IMG/VR virus record: IMGVR_UViG_3300034198_020844
Coordinates: 1-23,202 of that record
DNA length: 23,202 nucleotides
Origin: a virus
Reading direction: 5' to 3' (one strand)
The notes below the pieces were generated by a model, which made no database searches, had not been told where the DNA came from, and was given only the letters and a program-made list of their open reading frames with translations. A program made the translations under genes and the position numbers. Shown here in pieces: positions 1 through 6,311 of this stretch. Each line of letters begins with the position of its first letter. Position 1 is the first letter of the stretch.

Positions 1-747
1 ATGGTCGATGAAGTTCACCAAGCAAAAGCTGATGCTTTGAAAACATTGTTGACCAGTGTATTTTGTAAAGTGCCCATAAGGTGGGGACTAACAGGAACCA
101 TACCAAAAGCTAAATTTGAAGCACAATCATTGTTTGTAAGTTTGGGACCAGTTATTAGTAAACTAAGTGCAAGCGAATTACAAGATCAGGGTGTTCTTGC
201 GAAATGCCATGTAAATATTATCCAATTGAAAGATGATGTTGAATTCACTAATTATCAAAGTGAATTAAAGTACCTTACTGAAGATAAAAAACGATTGGAT
301 GCAATTGCTAATTTGGTATCAAAAATTAAAGAAACAGGAAATACATTGATACTAGTAGATAGAATTGCTGCAGGTAAGGAACTAGTTGATAGGTTGCCTA
401 ATAGTGTATTTGTCAGCGGGGAAACTAAGTTAACTGACCGCAAGGAAGAATATGATGAAGTCGCAACTAGTACGAATAAAATTATCGTAGCAACTTATGG
501 TGTTGCTGCTGTTGGTATTAATATACCCCGCATATTTAACCTTGTGTTACTAGAACCAGGAAAGAGTTTTGTCCGGGTTATTCAAAGTATTGGGCGTGGA
601 ATTCGAAAAGCAGAAGATAAGGATCATGTTATGATATGGGATGTTACATCATCATGTAAGTTTGCTAAAAGGCACCTTACCCAGAGGAAAGCTTATTACA
701 AAGATGCAAATTATCCCTTCGATTTAGAAAAATTGGTATATAAATGA
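1..747 (+). CDS. uvsW: UvsW-like ATP-dependent helicase, C-terminal part (5' end outside window)
   Basis: The first bases lie inside a superfamily 2 helicase gene; the ATG at base 1 is an internal Met just before motif II. Visible in order: DEVH Walker B (residues 3-6), GLTGT motif III (29-33), an ATYGVAAVGIN motif V region (164-174) and QSIGRGIRK motif VI with the arginine fingers (195-203). The order and spacing match T4 UvsW, an RNA/DNA helicase that unwinds branched DNA and R-loops and helps switch T4 from origin-dependent to recombination-dependent replication. The N-terminal domain and Walker A lie upstream of the window. Its position next to clamp-loader, primase and helicase genes fits the T4 replication/recombination cluster. 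The domain assignment is firm; the UvsW name rests on context and on resemblance in the second helicase domain. Another phage SF2 helicase is the alternative. Confidence 0.88.
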   Translation: MVDEVHQAKADALKTLLTSVFCKVPIRWGLTGTIPKAKFEAQSLFVSLGPVISKLSASELQDQGVLAKCHVNIIQLKDDVEFTNYQSELKYLTEDKKRLDAIANLVSKIKETGNTLILVDRIAAGKELVDRLPNSVFVSGETKLTDRKEEYDEVATSTNKIIVATYGVAAVGINIPRIFNLVLLEPGKSFVRVIQSIGRGIRKAEDKDHVMIWDVTSSCKFAKRHLTQRKAYYKDANYPFDLEKLVYK

Positions 748-758
748 ACCATAATAGA

Positions 759-787
759 TTGACTATTCATGAAAGGTATAATATAAT
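759..787 (+). promoter_or_regulatory. Sigma-70-like promoter, apparently leaderless
   Basis: TTGACT (759-764), a 17-base spacer and a perfect TATAAT (782-787). The ATG of the next gene is at 794, six bases beyond the -10 box, where transcription would be expected to start. No Shine-Dalgarno sequence lies between. Confidence 0.65.
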
Positions 788-793
788 TGTAAA

Positions 794-1294
794 ATGAACA
801 TACTGCTATTAGAAAACATAAAATATAATTTAGAAAATCTACCAAACGAAGTTGATGATGTTAGGTTTGCTATCTTAGACAACAGTAACCCAGCTAATGT
901 AGATTACCATTATATTCCATTAATATTCTTAGAAAGTTTTAACGCTCCTGCATTAGTATTGCGCATAGGTGATAAACAAATTAAAATGCCAGTAGATTGG
1001 CAAATATTAATTGGAGAAAAAGAGCATGGTGATTTAGAGACATTGCCATTGACTAGTATAAATGATAGAGGATTTAACGCATTTATATTCAATCCATTAT
1101 CATCATTTAGATTAGATTTTGCTCCTGTTGAAATCATAGACATTTACCATGATGTAACTTGGTATGCACCTAGATTAAAGAACGGTCAATTTTTGTGTGT
1201 ACCAATTGAAGATGGACCTAAACCTAGATGTGCTTATTTTGTAAAAGAGATAAGCAGAAACTGCGAAATTGTAGATATTAGTCAGGTGCTTTAA
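794..1294 (+). CDS. Conserved-looking phage protein of unknown function (166 aa)
   Basis: I do not recognise a named family. The protein is soluble-looking, without signal peptide or membrane segment, and rich in beta-prone stretches (YHYIPLIFLESF near residue 37, WYAPRLKNGQFLCVPI near 118). The C-terminal part has the look of a core protein of T4-like aquatic phages that sits beside uvsW; this is an impression, not a search result. It lies between uvsW and the gp62-like gene, and its TAA shares a base with that gene's ATG (TAATG), suggesting translational coupling and a replication-linked role. It is preceded by a good sigma-70-like promoter whose -10 box ends six bases before the ATG, and by no ribosome binding site. 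A clamp-related or transcription-related accessory role is possible but unsupported. Confidence 0.75.
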   Translation: MNILLLENIKYNLENLPNEVDDVRFAILDNSNPANVDYHYIPLIFLESFNAPALVLRIGDKQIKMPVDWQILIGEKEHGDLETLPLTSINDRGFNAFIFNPLSSFRLDFAPVEIIDIYHDVTWYAPRLKNGQFLCVPIEDGPKPRCAYFVKEISRNCEIVDISQVL

Positions 1295-1884
1295 TGGCAA
1301 CTAAAAAGAACACTCCAGTTGATGAAAAGTTAGAAAAACAAGATTTTGATTTGTTCGATGCACTTGCTGCATTGGATAAAAAAGATTATGGATACTATGA
1401 TAGACTGACACCAGAGCAACAGAAAAAGTTTGTTCCACACATGATGCTTAAATGGATGAGTGGATTAAAAGGATCATCTGACATTCAACGATATTACTTG
1501 CAAAGTATAGAATATTACGCCAACAAATATTGGTATAATGAAAACATACAAAAAAATCCTAAACTACAATGGTTAATGTTATGTGCAGCAAGTCCTGGAG
1601 TAGGGAAACAATTTCACCAATGGATCCCTGAAATCAAATTAAAAGTAGCAAAACTACAAGAGAATGCTTCTTTAAAAGAAATCAAAGAGTATTTCAAAAA
1701 AACTTATCCAAAGATATCTGACACAGATTTAGAAGAACTCAGTAAAACTTATATAGAACAGCATAAAAGAAAAAAATATCTTGCAGAAACATTCCCCGAT
1801 CTTAAATTGAGTGACATAGAAGTTTTAAATGAAATTGTAACTGATGAAGAAATTAAACAATACGAGATGGACAGGGGCAATTAA
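1294..1884 (+). CDS. 62: Clamp-loader small subunit, gp62-like
   Basis: 196 aa, close to the 187 aa of T4 gp62. The core segment LQWLMLCAASPGVGKQFHQW (residues 92-111) resembles the T4 gp62 segment around YLMAAVPRGKRYGKW: an aliphatic helix, then a basic/glycine turn, then [FY]-x-x-W. A Lys-rich helical C-terminal half follows (KVAKLQEN, ELSKTYIEQHKRKKYL), as in gp62. In T4, gp62 joins gp44 to form the 4:1 ATPase that opens and loads the gp45 sliding clamp at primer-template junctions. The gene is coupled to the preceding one (TAATG). Similarity is visible only in this core and in overall size, so the call is moderate; gp44 and gp45 are not in the window. The first 30 residues are charged and probably disordered. 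Confidence 0.5.
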   Translation: MATKKNTPVDEKLEKQDFDLFDALAALDKKDYGYYDRLTPEQQKKFVPHMMLKWMSGLKGSSDIQRYYLQSIEYYANKYWYNENIQKNPKLQWLMLCAASPGVGKQFHQWIPEIKLKVAKLQENASLKEIKEYFKKTYPKISDTDLEELSKTYIEQHKRKKYLAETFPDLKLSDIEVLNEIVTDEEIKQYEMDRGN

Positions 1885-1901
1885 AATTTAATGATGTAAA
1901 A

Positions 1902-2585
1902 ATGAAAGAAACAAAATATTCTTGTGAATTTTGCAATCGTAGTTTTATAAAAGAATCTACCATTATTAGTCATGTATGTGAATACAAACAACGATGGTTA
2001 AATAAAGACTTGCAGGGAAATAGACTGGGGTTTCAAGCTTGGCTTCAGTTTTATAAAAAACATACAGCATCTAAAAAACAAAAAACATATCAAGAATTTA
2101 TAAAAAATGCTTACTATATTGCATTTGTAAAGTTTGGTAATTATTGTATCAACATTAATGCACTGAACATAAGCAGATATGTAGACTGGTTACTAAAAAA
2201 TCAAATAAAAATAGATACTTGGTGTTCTGATACAATATATTCACGATATCTATGTGAGTACTTGCGCAATGAAGATCCATTAGATGCAATTGCACGAAGT
2301 ATAGAAACTACAATAGAAAAAGCTAAAGAAGAAAATATACTAAGCAAAGATTATATACGGTATGGCAATGCAAATAAAATTTGCTACTCGGTGACAACTG
2401 GAAAAATCAGCCCATGGTTACTATATCAAAGTGTTAGTGGTACTAACTTTTTAGATAAGTTACACGAAGATCAAGTTAAAATGATCATAGATTATATCAA
2501 TCCCGAGCAATGGGCATTAAAATTTAGAAAAGATCCTGATGCAACAACTCAAGTCAAACAATTACTCGACCAAGCTGGGTACTAA
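1902..2585 (+). CDS. Zinc-finger phage protein; possible helicase-loader (gp59-like) candidate
   Basis: 227 aa. The N-terminus carries a C2HC zinc-finger pattern: C8-x2-C11-x12-H24-x-C26, followed by a basic/aromatic KQRW. The remaining ~200 residues are predicted mostly helical and include ISPWLLYQS near residue 170. The shape recalls a zinc-finger family of T4-like cyanophages that I cannot name functionally. T4 gp59, the helicase loader that places gp41 on gp32-coated DNA, is all-helical, 217 aa and encoded in the replication cluster. A few stretches look loosely alike, but gp59 has no zinc finger, so the link is weak. The gene lies 17 bases after the gp62-like gene with no convincing Shine-Dalgarno sequence. 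DNA binding is a fair inference from the finger and the neighbours. Confidence 0.7.
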   Translation: MKETKYSCEFCNRSFIKESTIISHVCEYKQRWLNKDLQGNRLGFQAWLQFYKKHTASKKQKTYQEFIKNAYYIAFVKFGNYCININALNISRYVDWLLKNQIKIDTWCSDTIYSRYLCEYLRNEDPLDAIARSIETTIEKAKEENILSKDYIRYGNANKICYSVTTGKISPWLLYQSVSGTNFLDKLHEDQVKMIIDYINPEQWALKFRKDPDATTQVKQLLDQAGY

Positions 2586-2772
2586 AATTTTACTTAACTG
2601 GACATTAGATAAAAATGACGGTTTAAATAATTGGAATGAAGTGTGCGCTTGGGCTATAGAACAATTTGGATTGCCTGGAGATAAATATCGATTTCATCCC
2701 AAATCTCAAGGTATGGAGTTTATATTTGAAGATGAAAAAGATGCTGTTCATATGTTGTTAAGGTGGCAATAA
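2539..2772 (+). CDS. Small protein 1 of a five-member tandem set (77 aa)
   Basis: The region similar to its neighbours starts near ILLNW (about residue 17) and ends with FEDEKDAVHMLLRWQ at the stop. That terminal signature (acidic-x-E-K/R, aliphatic run, L-R/K-W/F, polar end) recurs at the exact C-terminus of the next four genes. The ATG used overlaps the previous gene by 47 bases in another frame. Such a long overlap is unusual, so the true start may be a non-ATG codon nearer 2587. No membrane segment or cysteine pair is seen; composition is acidic and aromatic (five Trp). Function unknown. Compact size and early position suggest a host-takeover or regulatory protein, but nothing in the sequence proves it. 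Confidence 0.6.
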   Translation: MQQLKSNNYSTKLGTKILLNWTLDKNDGLNNWNEVCAWAIEQFGLPGDKYRFHPKSQGMEFIFEDEKDAVHMLLRWQ

Positions 2773-2779
2773 TTTATTC

Positions 2780-3028
2780 ATGGAATATTTACCGGCATAT
2801 TATTTTGACCATGATAAAGGATGGGACAATACCAAAAGGGGATGGTTAGAAACCAAAGTATATCTAAATAATGATTACCGAATGCAAGTAAAAGAAATCT
2901 TACTTTGGATGTACGATAAGATTGATAACTGTGAAAGACATGCTAGATGGACTATCATTGAAAATTATTTTCATGTTAAGTTTAGATATGAGCGTGATTT
3001 AATACTTTTTCGATTAAGATGGTCTTGA
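2780..3028 (+). CDS. Small protein 2 of the tandem set (82 aa)
   Basis: Begins 7 bases after the previous stop. The N-terminal half (YYFDHDKGWDNTKRGWLETK) has no counterpart in gene 1. The C-terminal half has a helix (VKEILLWMYDKIDN), a middle strand ending in HVKF, and the shared terminal signature RYERDLILFRLRWS at the stop. There is no Shine-Dalgarno sequence; AATAAT at 2768-2773 lies exactly six bases before the ATG, echoing the -10 placement at other early genes, but no good -35 is present. Function unknown; interpreted as a diverged paralogue of its neighbours. Confidence 0.65.
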   Translation: MEYLPAYYFDHDKGWDNTKRGWLETKVYLNNDYRMQVKEILLWMYDKIDNCERHARWTIIENYFHVKFRYERDLILFRLRWS

Positions 3029-3037
3029 TAATTTAAT

Positions 3038-3265
3038 ATGCCTGTAACAATTAGACTTAAGAGTACATATACTCCTGAACACGAGCACTGGTTAGAAAAA
3101 AATGTAGGACCAAGAATGCATTGGTTAAGTAATAGTATTGGTGGTGAGGGTTGGATATTGAAAAGAGAATTGAGAAAATCACAATCTTTGACACAAGTTG
3201 GTTGGACTTTGACCTTAGAAGATGAAAGATTCGCCACATTTTTTTTAATTTACTTTCCACAATGA
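3038..3265 (+). CDS. Small protein 3 of the tandem set (75 aa)
   Basis: Nine bases after the previous gene, and its stop overlaps the next start (ATGA). The order of elements follows the set: an initial strand (VTIRLKSTY), a helix with EHWLEKNVG, a Gly/Trp turn (GGEGWILKREL), then a strand-acidic-aliphatic C-terminus LTLEDERFATFFLIYFPQ. EDERFATFF aligns by eye with EDEKDAVHM of gene 1. GATAAT at 3027-3032 lies five bases before the ATG. No known domain. The conserved ending argues for a real protein rather than a chance reading frame. Confidence 0.65.
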   Translation: MPVTIRLKSTYTPEHEHWLEKNVGPRMHWLSNSIGGEGWILKRELRKSQSLTQVGWTLTLEDERFATFFLIYFPQ

Positions 3266-3543
3266 CAAACATCCCAAAAAGTTTTCAAGATTATGATGAT
3301 AATGATCCACTACTTGATAAAAGAAAAAAGCGTTGGGAATATTGGGCTGCACTAAAAAAGCTTCGGCATGAATATATGCAAACATTAGACGATCTAAATG
3401 GTCAGTTTGATGCATATGATTTTGAAGACTACATCGAAGCTAATTATGGTATAAAAATGAATTTAGTAGATGGCAATATCACAGATGACTATATCATCAT
3501 GGATGAAAAAAAATATTTGATTTTTCTACTTAAGTTTCAGTAA
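3262..3543 (+). CDS. Small protein 4 of the tandem set (93 aa)
   Basis: Translationally coupled to gene 3 through a 4-base ATGA overlap. Very acidic N-terminal region (FQDYDDNDPLLDKRKKRWEY), a helix (ALKKLRHEYMQTLDDL), then DFEDYIEANYGIKM, which matches the place of the [W/Y]-helix-E-x-x-[F/Y]-G segment in the other members. It closes with MDEKKYLIFLLKFQ, equivalent to the shared C-terminal signature. Function unknown; no cysteine, signal peptide or membrane segment. The longer N-terminus may be a member-specific addition. Confidence 0.65.
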   Translation: MTNIPKSFQDYDDNDPLLDKRKKRWEYWAALKKLRHEYMQTLDDLNGQFDAYDFEDYIEANYGIKMNLVDGNITDDYIIMDEKKYLIFLLKFQ

Positions 3544-3557
3544 TTATTCCAAACACA

Positions 3558-3586
3558 GTGACATTTGTTAGTAGTTGAAATATAAT
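3558..3586 (+). promoter_or_regulatory. Sigma-70-like promoter candidate
   Basis: In the 69-base gap before the gene at 3613: GTGACA (3558-3563), a 17-base spacer and a perfect TATAAT (3581-3586). Transcription would start near 3593, leaving a ~20-base leader. It could drive small protein 5, the DexA-like exonuclease and the polymerase-like gene. Confidence 0.5.
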
Positions 3587-3612
3587 ATCTATACTGTTTA
3601 TCCTACAATATT

Positions 3613-3885
3613 ATGGCAATATCAACTAGTACAGGAACTTATAAACAAATTTATATTTCTGAACCTCCCAACAGAGAGCGAGAAAGTTACACACTAGGTA
3701 GTAAAACAGTATATACTTATGATGCTAGATTTCGCAATGAAGATCCAACAGTGTTAATTAAATGGTGTAGAAAAAATTTCGGCGAACGGGGAGTTGGTTG
3801 GGATTTTACTTGTTCTAAACAATTGATTTCATTAGAAATTTGGGATAGCAAATATAAAGTAATATATGAATTATGGAAACATTGA
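3613..3885 (+). CDS. Small protein 5 of the tandem set (90 aa)
   Basis: Separated from gene 4 by a 69-base promoter-containing gap and 8 bases ahead of the exonuclease gene. Residues 1-35 are Ser/Thr/Tyr-rich. The second half has the set's pattern: a strand with TYDARF, a helix (PTVLIKWCRKNFGERGVGW) comparable to WAIEQFGLPGD of gene 1, and a degenerate C-terminal signature WDSKYKVIYELWKH. The most diverged member; membership is inferred from position, size and the aligned helix-turn-strand-helix order. Function unknown. Confidence 0.6.
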   Translation: MAISTSTGTYKQIYISEPPNRERESYTLGSKTVYTYDARFRNEDPTVLIKWCRKNFGERGVGWDFTCSKQLISLEIWDSKYKVIYELWKH

Positions 3886-3893
3886 GGTAAATT

Positions 3894-4451
3894 ATGGATA
3901 TAATGATTGACTTAGAAACACTAGACACTACACCATACTGTGTGATATTAACTATCGGCGTTGTAAAATTTGATCCAAAGGGTTCTGGTGTAACTGAACG
4001 ACTAGAATTGAGGCCCACAATTGAAGATCAAACCGAAATACATAATAGAATTATCAATGAAGATACTTTACGGTGGTGGTCTACTCAAAGTGCTGAAGCA
4101 ATGGAAGAAGCATTAGGCGATAGAGGAAGACAATCGTTTAAAGAATGCATGGAGATTCTTTATAAATTTTGTTGGAATCACCGTGCAGTTTGGAGCAACG
4201 GTGCAGCATTTGATATCGTAGCGTGTGAAACAGGGATGCGACAAACATTGACTGACTACCCTAATCCTATTCCATGGCCATTCTATACAGTTAGAGATAC
4301 AAGAACTTTGTATGAAGTAGCTGGTGTAAGTCTTAAAGATGGCGGTCATGTCACAAGTCACAAAGCAGTAGAAGATGCCGAACGACAGGCTATTGTTGTG
4401 CAACAAGCATATATGAAATTAATGAAAGCAGGATTGGTGACACCACGATGA
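3894..4451 (+). CDS. dexA: DexA-like 3'-5' exonuclease (DEDDh, RNase H-like fold)
   Basis: 185 aa with all five DEDDh catalytic residues in order: D6-x-E8 in the opening IDLET motif, D107 in SNGAAFD, and H156-x4-D161 in HKAVEDAER. This is the DnaQ-type fold, and the NGAAFD and HKAVEDA blocks are typical of the group containing T4 DexA and Rv2179c-like nucleases. T4 DexA (227 aa) degrades DNA 3'-5' using two metal ions. A GAGG ribosome binding site lies six bases before the ATG. The stop overlaps the start of the next gene (ATGA), so the two proteins are probably made together. Because that partner looks like a piece of a C-family polymerase, a proofreading-like or nucleolytic partner role is worth considering; ribonuclease activity is the other possibility. 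Confidence 0.85.
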   Translation: MDIMIDLETLDTTPYCVILTIGVVKFDPKGSGVTERLELRPTIEDQTEIHNRIINEDTLRWWSTQSAEAMEEALGDRGRQSFKECMEILYKFCWNHRAVWSNGAAFDIVACETGMRQTLTDYPNPIPWPFYTVRDTRTLYEVAGVSLKDGGHVTSHKAVEDAERQAIVVQQAYMKLMKAGLVTPR

Positions 4452-5050
4452 AAATTGATTCAGATATTGATATTGATTTGGGATCAAGAGAAAAATTATT
4501 AGATGTGATACCTCATATTAGAGCTAGTATGAGAAAGGTTTATCCCATCCGTCATCATGCGTCAGGTGTTTATGTAACAGACATACCATACGATCCTATT
4601 AATAACATGGCTTCAATAGATTACAAAGAAGCTGAAAAACGAGGCTATTTTAAATTAGATTTGCTTAATGTGCATGTCTATGAAAAAGTTCGGGATGAAT
4701 CACATTTAGTAGAACTAATGCGTGAACCAGATTGGAGTATGCTAAGGGACTATAATAAGATGAAAGGACTAATTCATCTACAAAATCAGTATCAAAATAT
4801 TAAAAAGATGCCTGAACCTATTAATAGTATCCCCAGACTCGCTATGTTTCTAGCGATTATTCGTCCTGGAAAAAAACATTTAATCGGTAAAACTTGGGCT
4901 GAAGTTGCTAAAACTGTATGGGATAAAGGAACTGATGGTTACACTTTTAAAAAGTCACACTCGCTTGGATATTCATGGTTAGTTGCGATACACATGAATC
5001 TGTTATCTGAAGAAGATTCACATTTTAAGAAATTCTTTTCACAAGAGTGA
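4448..5050 (+). CDS. Miniature DNA polymerase III alpha (DnaE/PolC)-like protein
   Basis: 200 aa carrying, collinearly, motifs of bacterial C-family replicative polymerases: SDIDIDLGSREKLLDVI at residues 5-21 (compare PDFDVDF...; D8 and D10 would be the catalytic pair), HHASGVYV at 36-43 (HAAGVV-type), YFKLDLLNV at 67-75 (KFDFLG-type; D71 would be the third catalytic Asp), AMFLAIIRPGKK at 132-143 (ALFRPG-type), and YTFKKSHSLGYSWLVA at 165-180 (FNKSHSAAYA-type). In DnaE these span several hundred residues; here the PHP domain, most of the fingers, the thumb and the C-terminal domains are absent. The gene is coupled to the DEDDh exonuclease and converges with the next gene by 26 bases. It could be a reduced polymerase, a template/primer-binding remnant with a new role, or a decoy of the host enzyme. 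Homology is well supported; activity is unknown. Confidence 0.75.
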   Translation: MKIDSDIDIDLGSREKLLDVIPHIRASMRKVYPIRHHASGVYVTDIPYDPINNMASIDYKEAEKRGYFKLDLLNVHVYEKVRDESHLVELMREPDWSMLRDYNKMKGLIHLQNQYQNIKKMPEPINSIPRLAMFLAIIRPGKKHLIGKTWAEVAKTVWDKGTDGYTFKKSHSLGYSWLVAIHMNLLSEEDSHFKKFFSQE

Positions 5051-5405
5051 TACTTCTGCGCTTTGATCTACGCTTGTTTAATTCACTCATACTACATACA
5101 GGTCCATGAATAATATCTAGATTTTTGTTATTAAATGTCCTTAAATAAGGCTTAAATATAGACCAGTCCCCTTTAAGAAATAAATTAATGGGGACTAACC
5201 TATTTGATTCCCACCACCAAATATCACCTAACTCTAAGAATTTTTCTTTTAAAATCGAGTCAACTATTGATCCGTAATCATAGATAGTAGTTACCATCTC
5301 ATCACGGTTTTGCACTATGCCAACATAATCTTGACCGGCGTAAGAACATACAGTGATGAAAGGATGAGAATCACTTAGTTTTTTGAAAAAATCGTTTTGG
5401 AGCAT
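5025..5405 (-). CDS. Conserved-looking small phage protein, unknown function (126 aa)
   Basis: The only minus-strand gene in the first 17 kb. Opens with FFKKLSDSHPFITVCSYAGQ, continues with strands around DYVGIVQNRDEMVTTIYDYGSI, a Trp-rich block (GDIWWWESNRLVPINLF), and ends with a very basic tail (NKRRSKRRSITLVKRIS) suggestive of nucleic-acid or capsid contact. I believe I have seen this pattern in T4-like aquatic phages, but cannot name it. The 3' end overlaps the convergent polymerase-like gene by 26 bases, and a late-promoter-like AATAAATA lies 19 bases upstream on the minus strand, so late expression is likely. Antisense effects of that transcript on the upstream early block are conceivable. 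Confidence 0.7.
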   Translation of the reverse strand: MLQNDFFKKLSDSHPFITVCSYAGQDYVGIVQNRDEMVTTIYDYGSIVDSILKEKFLELGDIWWWESNRLVPINLFLKGDWSIFKPYLRTFNNKNLDIIHGPVCSMSELNKRRSKRRSITLVKRIS

Positions 5406-5423
5406 TATTATTAAAATACTGTT

Positions 5424-5431
5424 TATTTATT
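5424..5431 (-). promoter_or_regulatory. Late-promoter-like box (AATAAATA)
   Basis: Reads AATAAATA on the minus strand, 18 bases between box and ATG of the gene ending at 5405. It is a one-base variant of the GATAAATA box seen upstream of other late genes here. Divergent with the box at 5462. Confidence 0.4.
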
Positions 5432-5461
5432 AGTTATAAAACCAAAGTTGAAAAACTTCTG

Positions 5462-5469
5462 ACTAAATA
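5462..5469 (+). promoter_or_regulatory. Late-promoter-like box (ACTAAATA)
   Basis: ACTAAATA in the divergent intergenic region 5406-5568. It would give a leader of roughly 90 bases before the structural gene at 5569. The same variant occurs on the minus strand at 19374-19381, ahead of the gp15-like gene. Confidence 0.35.
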
Positions 5470-5568
5470 CAGTATTGGGAGCGTACATTCGTGTATTCAA
5501 CATCAGTTTTTTATTATTTTCAAAGAAATATTGTCGTTCTACTATCAGGTACATCGCCAAGGAGATAT

Positions 5569-6264
5569 ATGCCAATTTATTCTAAGCCAATGACCCTACA
5601 TAAGGGCGTAGACAACCAACTTCAATTTCAATTCTTAAACCAAGAGCAAAAACCCATAGATATTACGGGCAAAGAAATAACTTGCAGGATTTTGAATTAT
5701 GAAGGTAATCAAGTACTTTTACAGAAAGCATTAACACTACAACTTCCAGCTACAGGTATTTGTGCATTGATAGTGAATGCTGCTGAAATTGAAGATATAG
5801 ATCCACAAAAAGCATATTATTCTCTTGAAATTCCTGTAGGAGAGTTCGACTATCCTGTATTTGTTGATCAAAATGCAGGTGCCCGTGGAATCATGAATAT
5901 AGTTAATAGTGTTCTTCCTAGCTTTGTACCCAGTTATTCTGTTAGTATACCGACTGGACAACCGTTTCCTAACATAAATCCAAATGCAAATGCTAACAGC
6001 AATGCACAAACTTATTATAGTAGTGTAATTTCTACTGATGATAATCCTATATTAACTTTCCAAACTCAATATGATCAATATTATGGAAATGTAATAATTG
6101 AAGGGTCAACTATTGTTGATGGAGATTGGTACCCAATCACAACCGATGTAAATTTAGCTAATGTTACTGACACTAAAGGTTATACTATAAAAGGATATCA
6201 TCCTTATGTTCGTATGCAATTTGTTAGTAATACGGGTGCAATAACAAATATATTGACCAGATAA
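5569..6264 (+). CDS. Structural/tail-associated protein with an N-terminal beta-sandwich-like domain (231 aa)
   Basis: The start at 5569 is chosen because AAGGAG lies 5 bases ahead of this ATG; a longer frame opening with GTG at 5491 has no such site and an atypical first 26 residues. The first ~95 residues (MPIYSKPMTLHKGVDNQLQF, PIDITGKEITCRIL, YYSLEIPVG) have the strand pattern of the phage Ig-like/BppU-type N-terminal domains used in baseplates and fibres: a request-like 'KGVD...F.F' start, then 'DITGKEI.CRI'. A flexible Asn/Ala/Pro linker follows near residues 135-147, then a C-terminal beta-rich region (VIIEGSTIVDGDWYPI, YTIKGYHPYVRMQFVS) resembling a small adhesin or decoration module. 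It sits just before the primase, an odd place for a structural gene. The exact role (fibre adaptor, baseplate, decoration) is not resolved. Confidence 0.65.
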   Translation: MPIYSKPMTLHKGVDNQLQFQFLNQEQKPIDITGKEITCRILNYEGNQVLLQKALTLQLPATGICALIVNAAEIEDIDPQKAYYSLEIPVGEFDYPVFVDQNAGARGIMNIVNSVLPSFVPSYSVSIPTGQPFPNINPNANANSNAQTYYSSVISTDDNPILTFQTQYDQYYGNVIIEGSTIVDGDWYPITTDVNLANVTDTKGYTIKGYHPYVRMQFVSNTGAITNILTR

Positions 6265-6276
6265 GTACCTGTAACA

Positions 6277-6305
6277 TTGATTTATCTTAATTAGTATGTT
6301 AAACT
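6277..6305 (+). promoter_or_regulatory. Weak sigma-70-like promoter with the -10 box six bases from ATG
   Basis: TTGATT (6277-6282), 17-base spacer, TAAACT (6300-6305), then six bases and the primase ATG at 6312. Each hexamer matches consensus at four positions. Taken alone it is weak; its interest is that the geometry equals that at 794 and 12832. Confidence 0.35.
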
Positions 6306-6311
6306 GTACTG

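Noticed and set aside
1868-1895. Possible promoter (TGGACA, 16-base spacer, AATGAT) before the zinc-finger gene
   Set aside because: The -10 hexamer matches only four of six and the -35 lies in the preceding gene; too weak to list as a feature, although its distance to the ATG resembles the leaderless set.
2680-2687. GATAAATA inside small gene 1
   Set aside because: Lies in the middle of a coding sequence, with the next start codon 92 bases away; taken as chance occurrence.
3894-5050. Idea that the exonuclease and polymerase-like genes are one frameshifted gene
   Set aside because: Each has its own complete domain order and a normal ATGA overlap; no slippery heptamer seen at the junction.
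5491-5568. Upstream extension (GTG start) of the structural gene at 5569
   Set aside because: No ribosome binding site at 5491, atypical first 26 residues, and an AAGGAG sits properly before the ATG at 5569.
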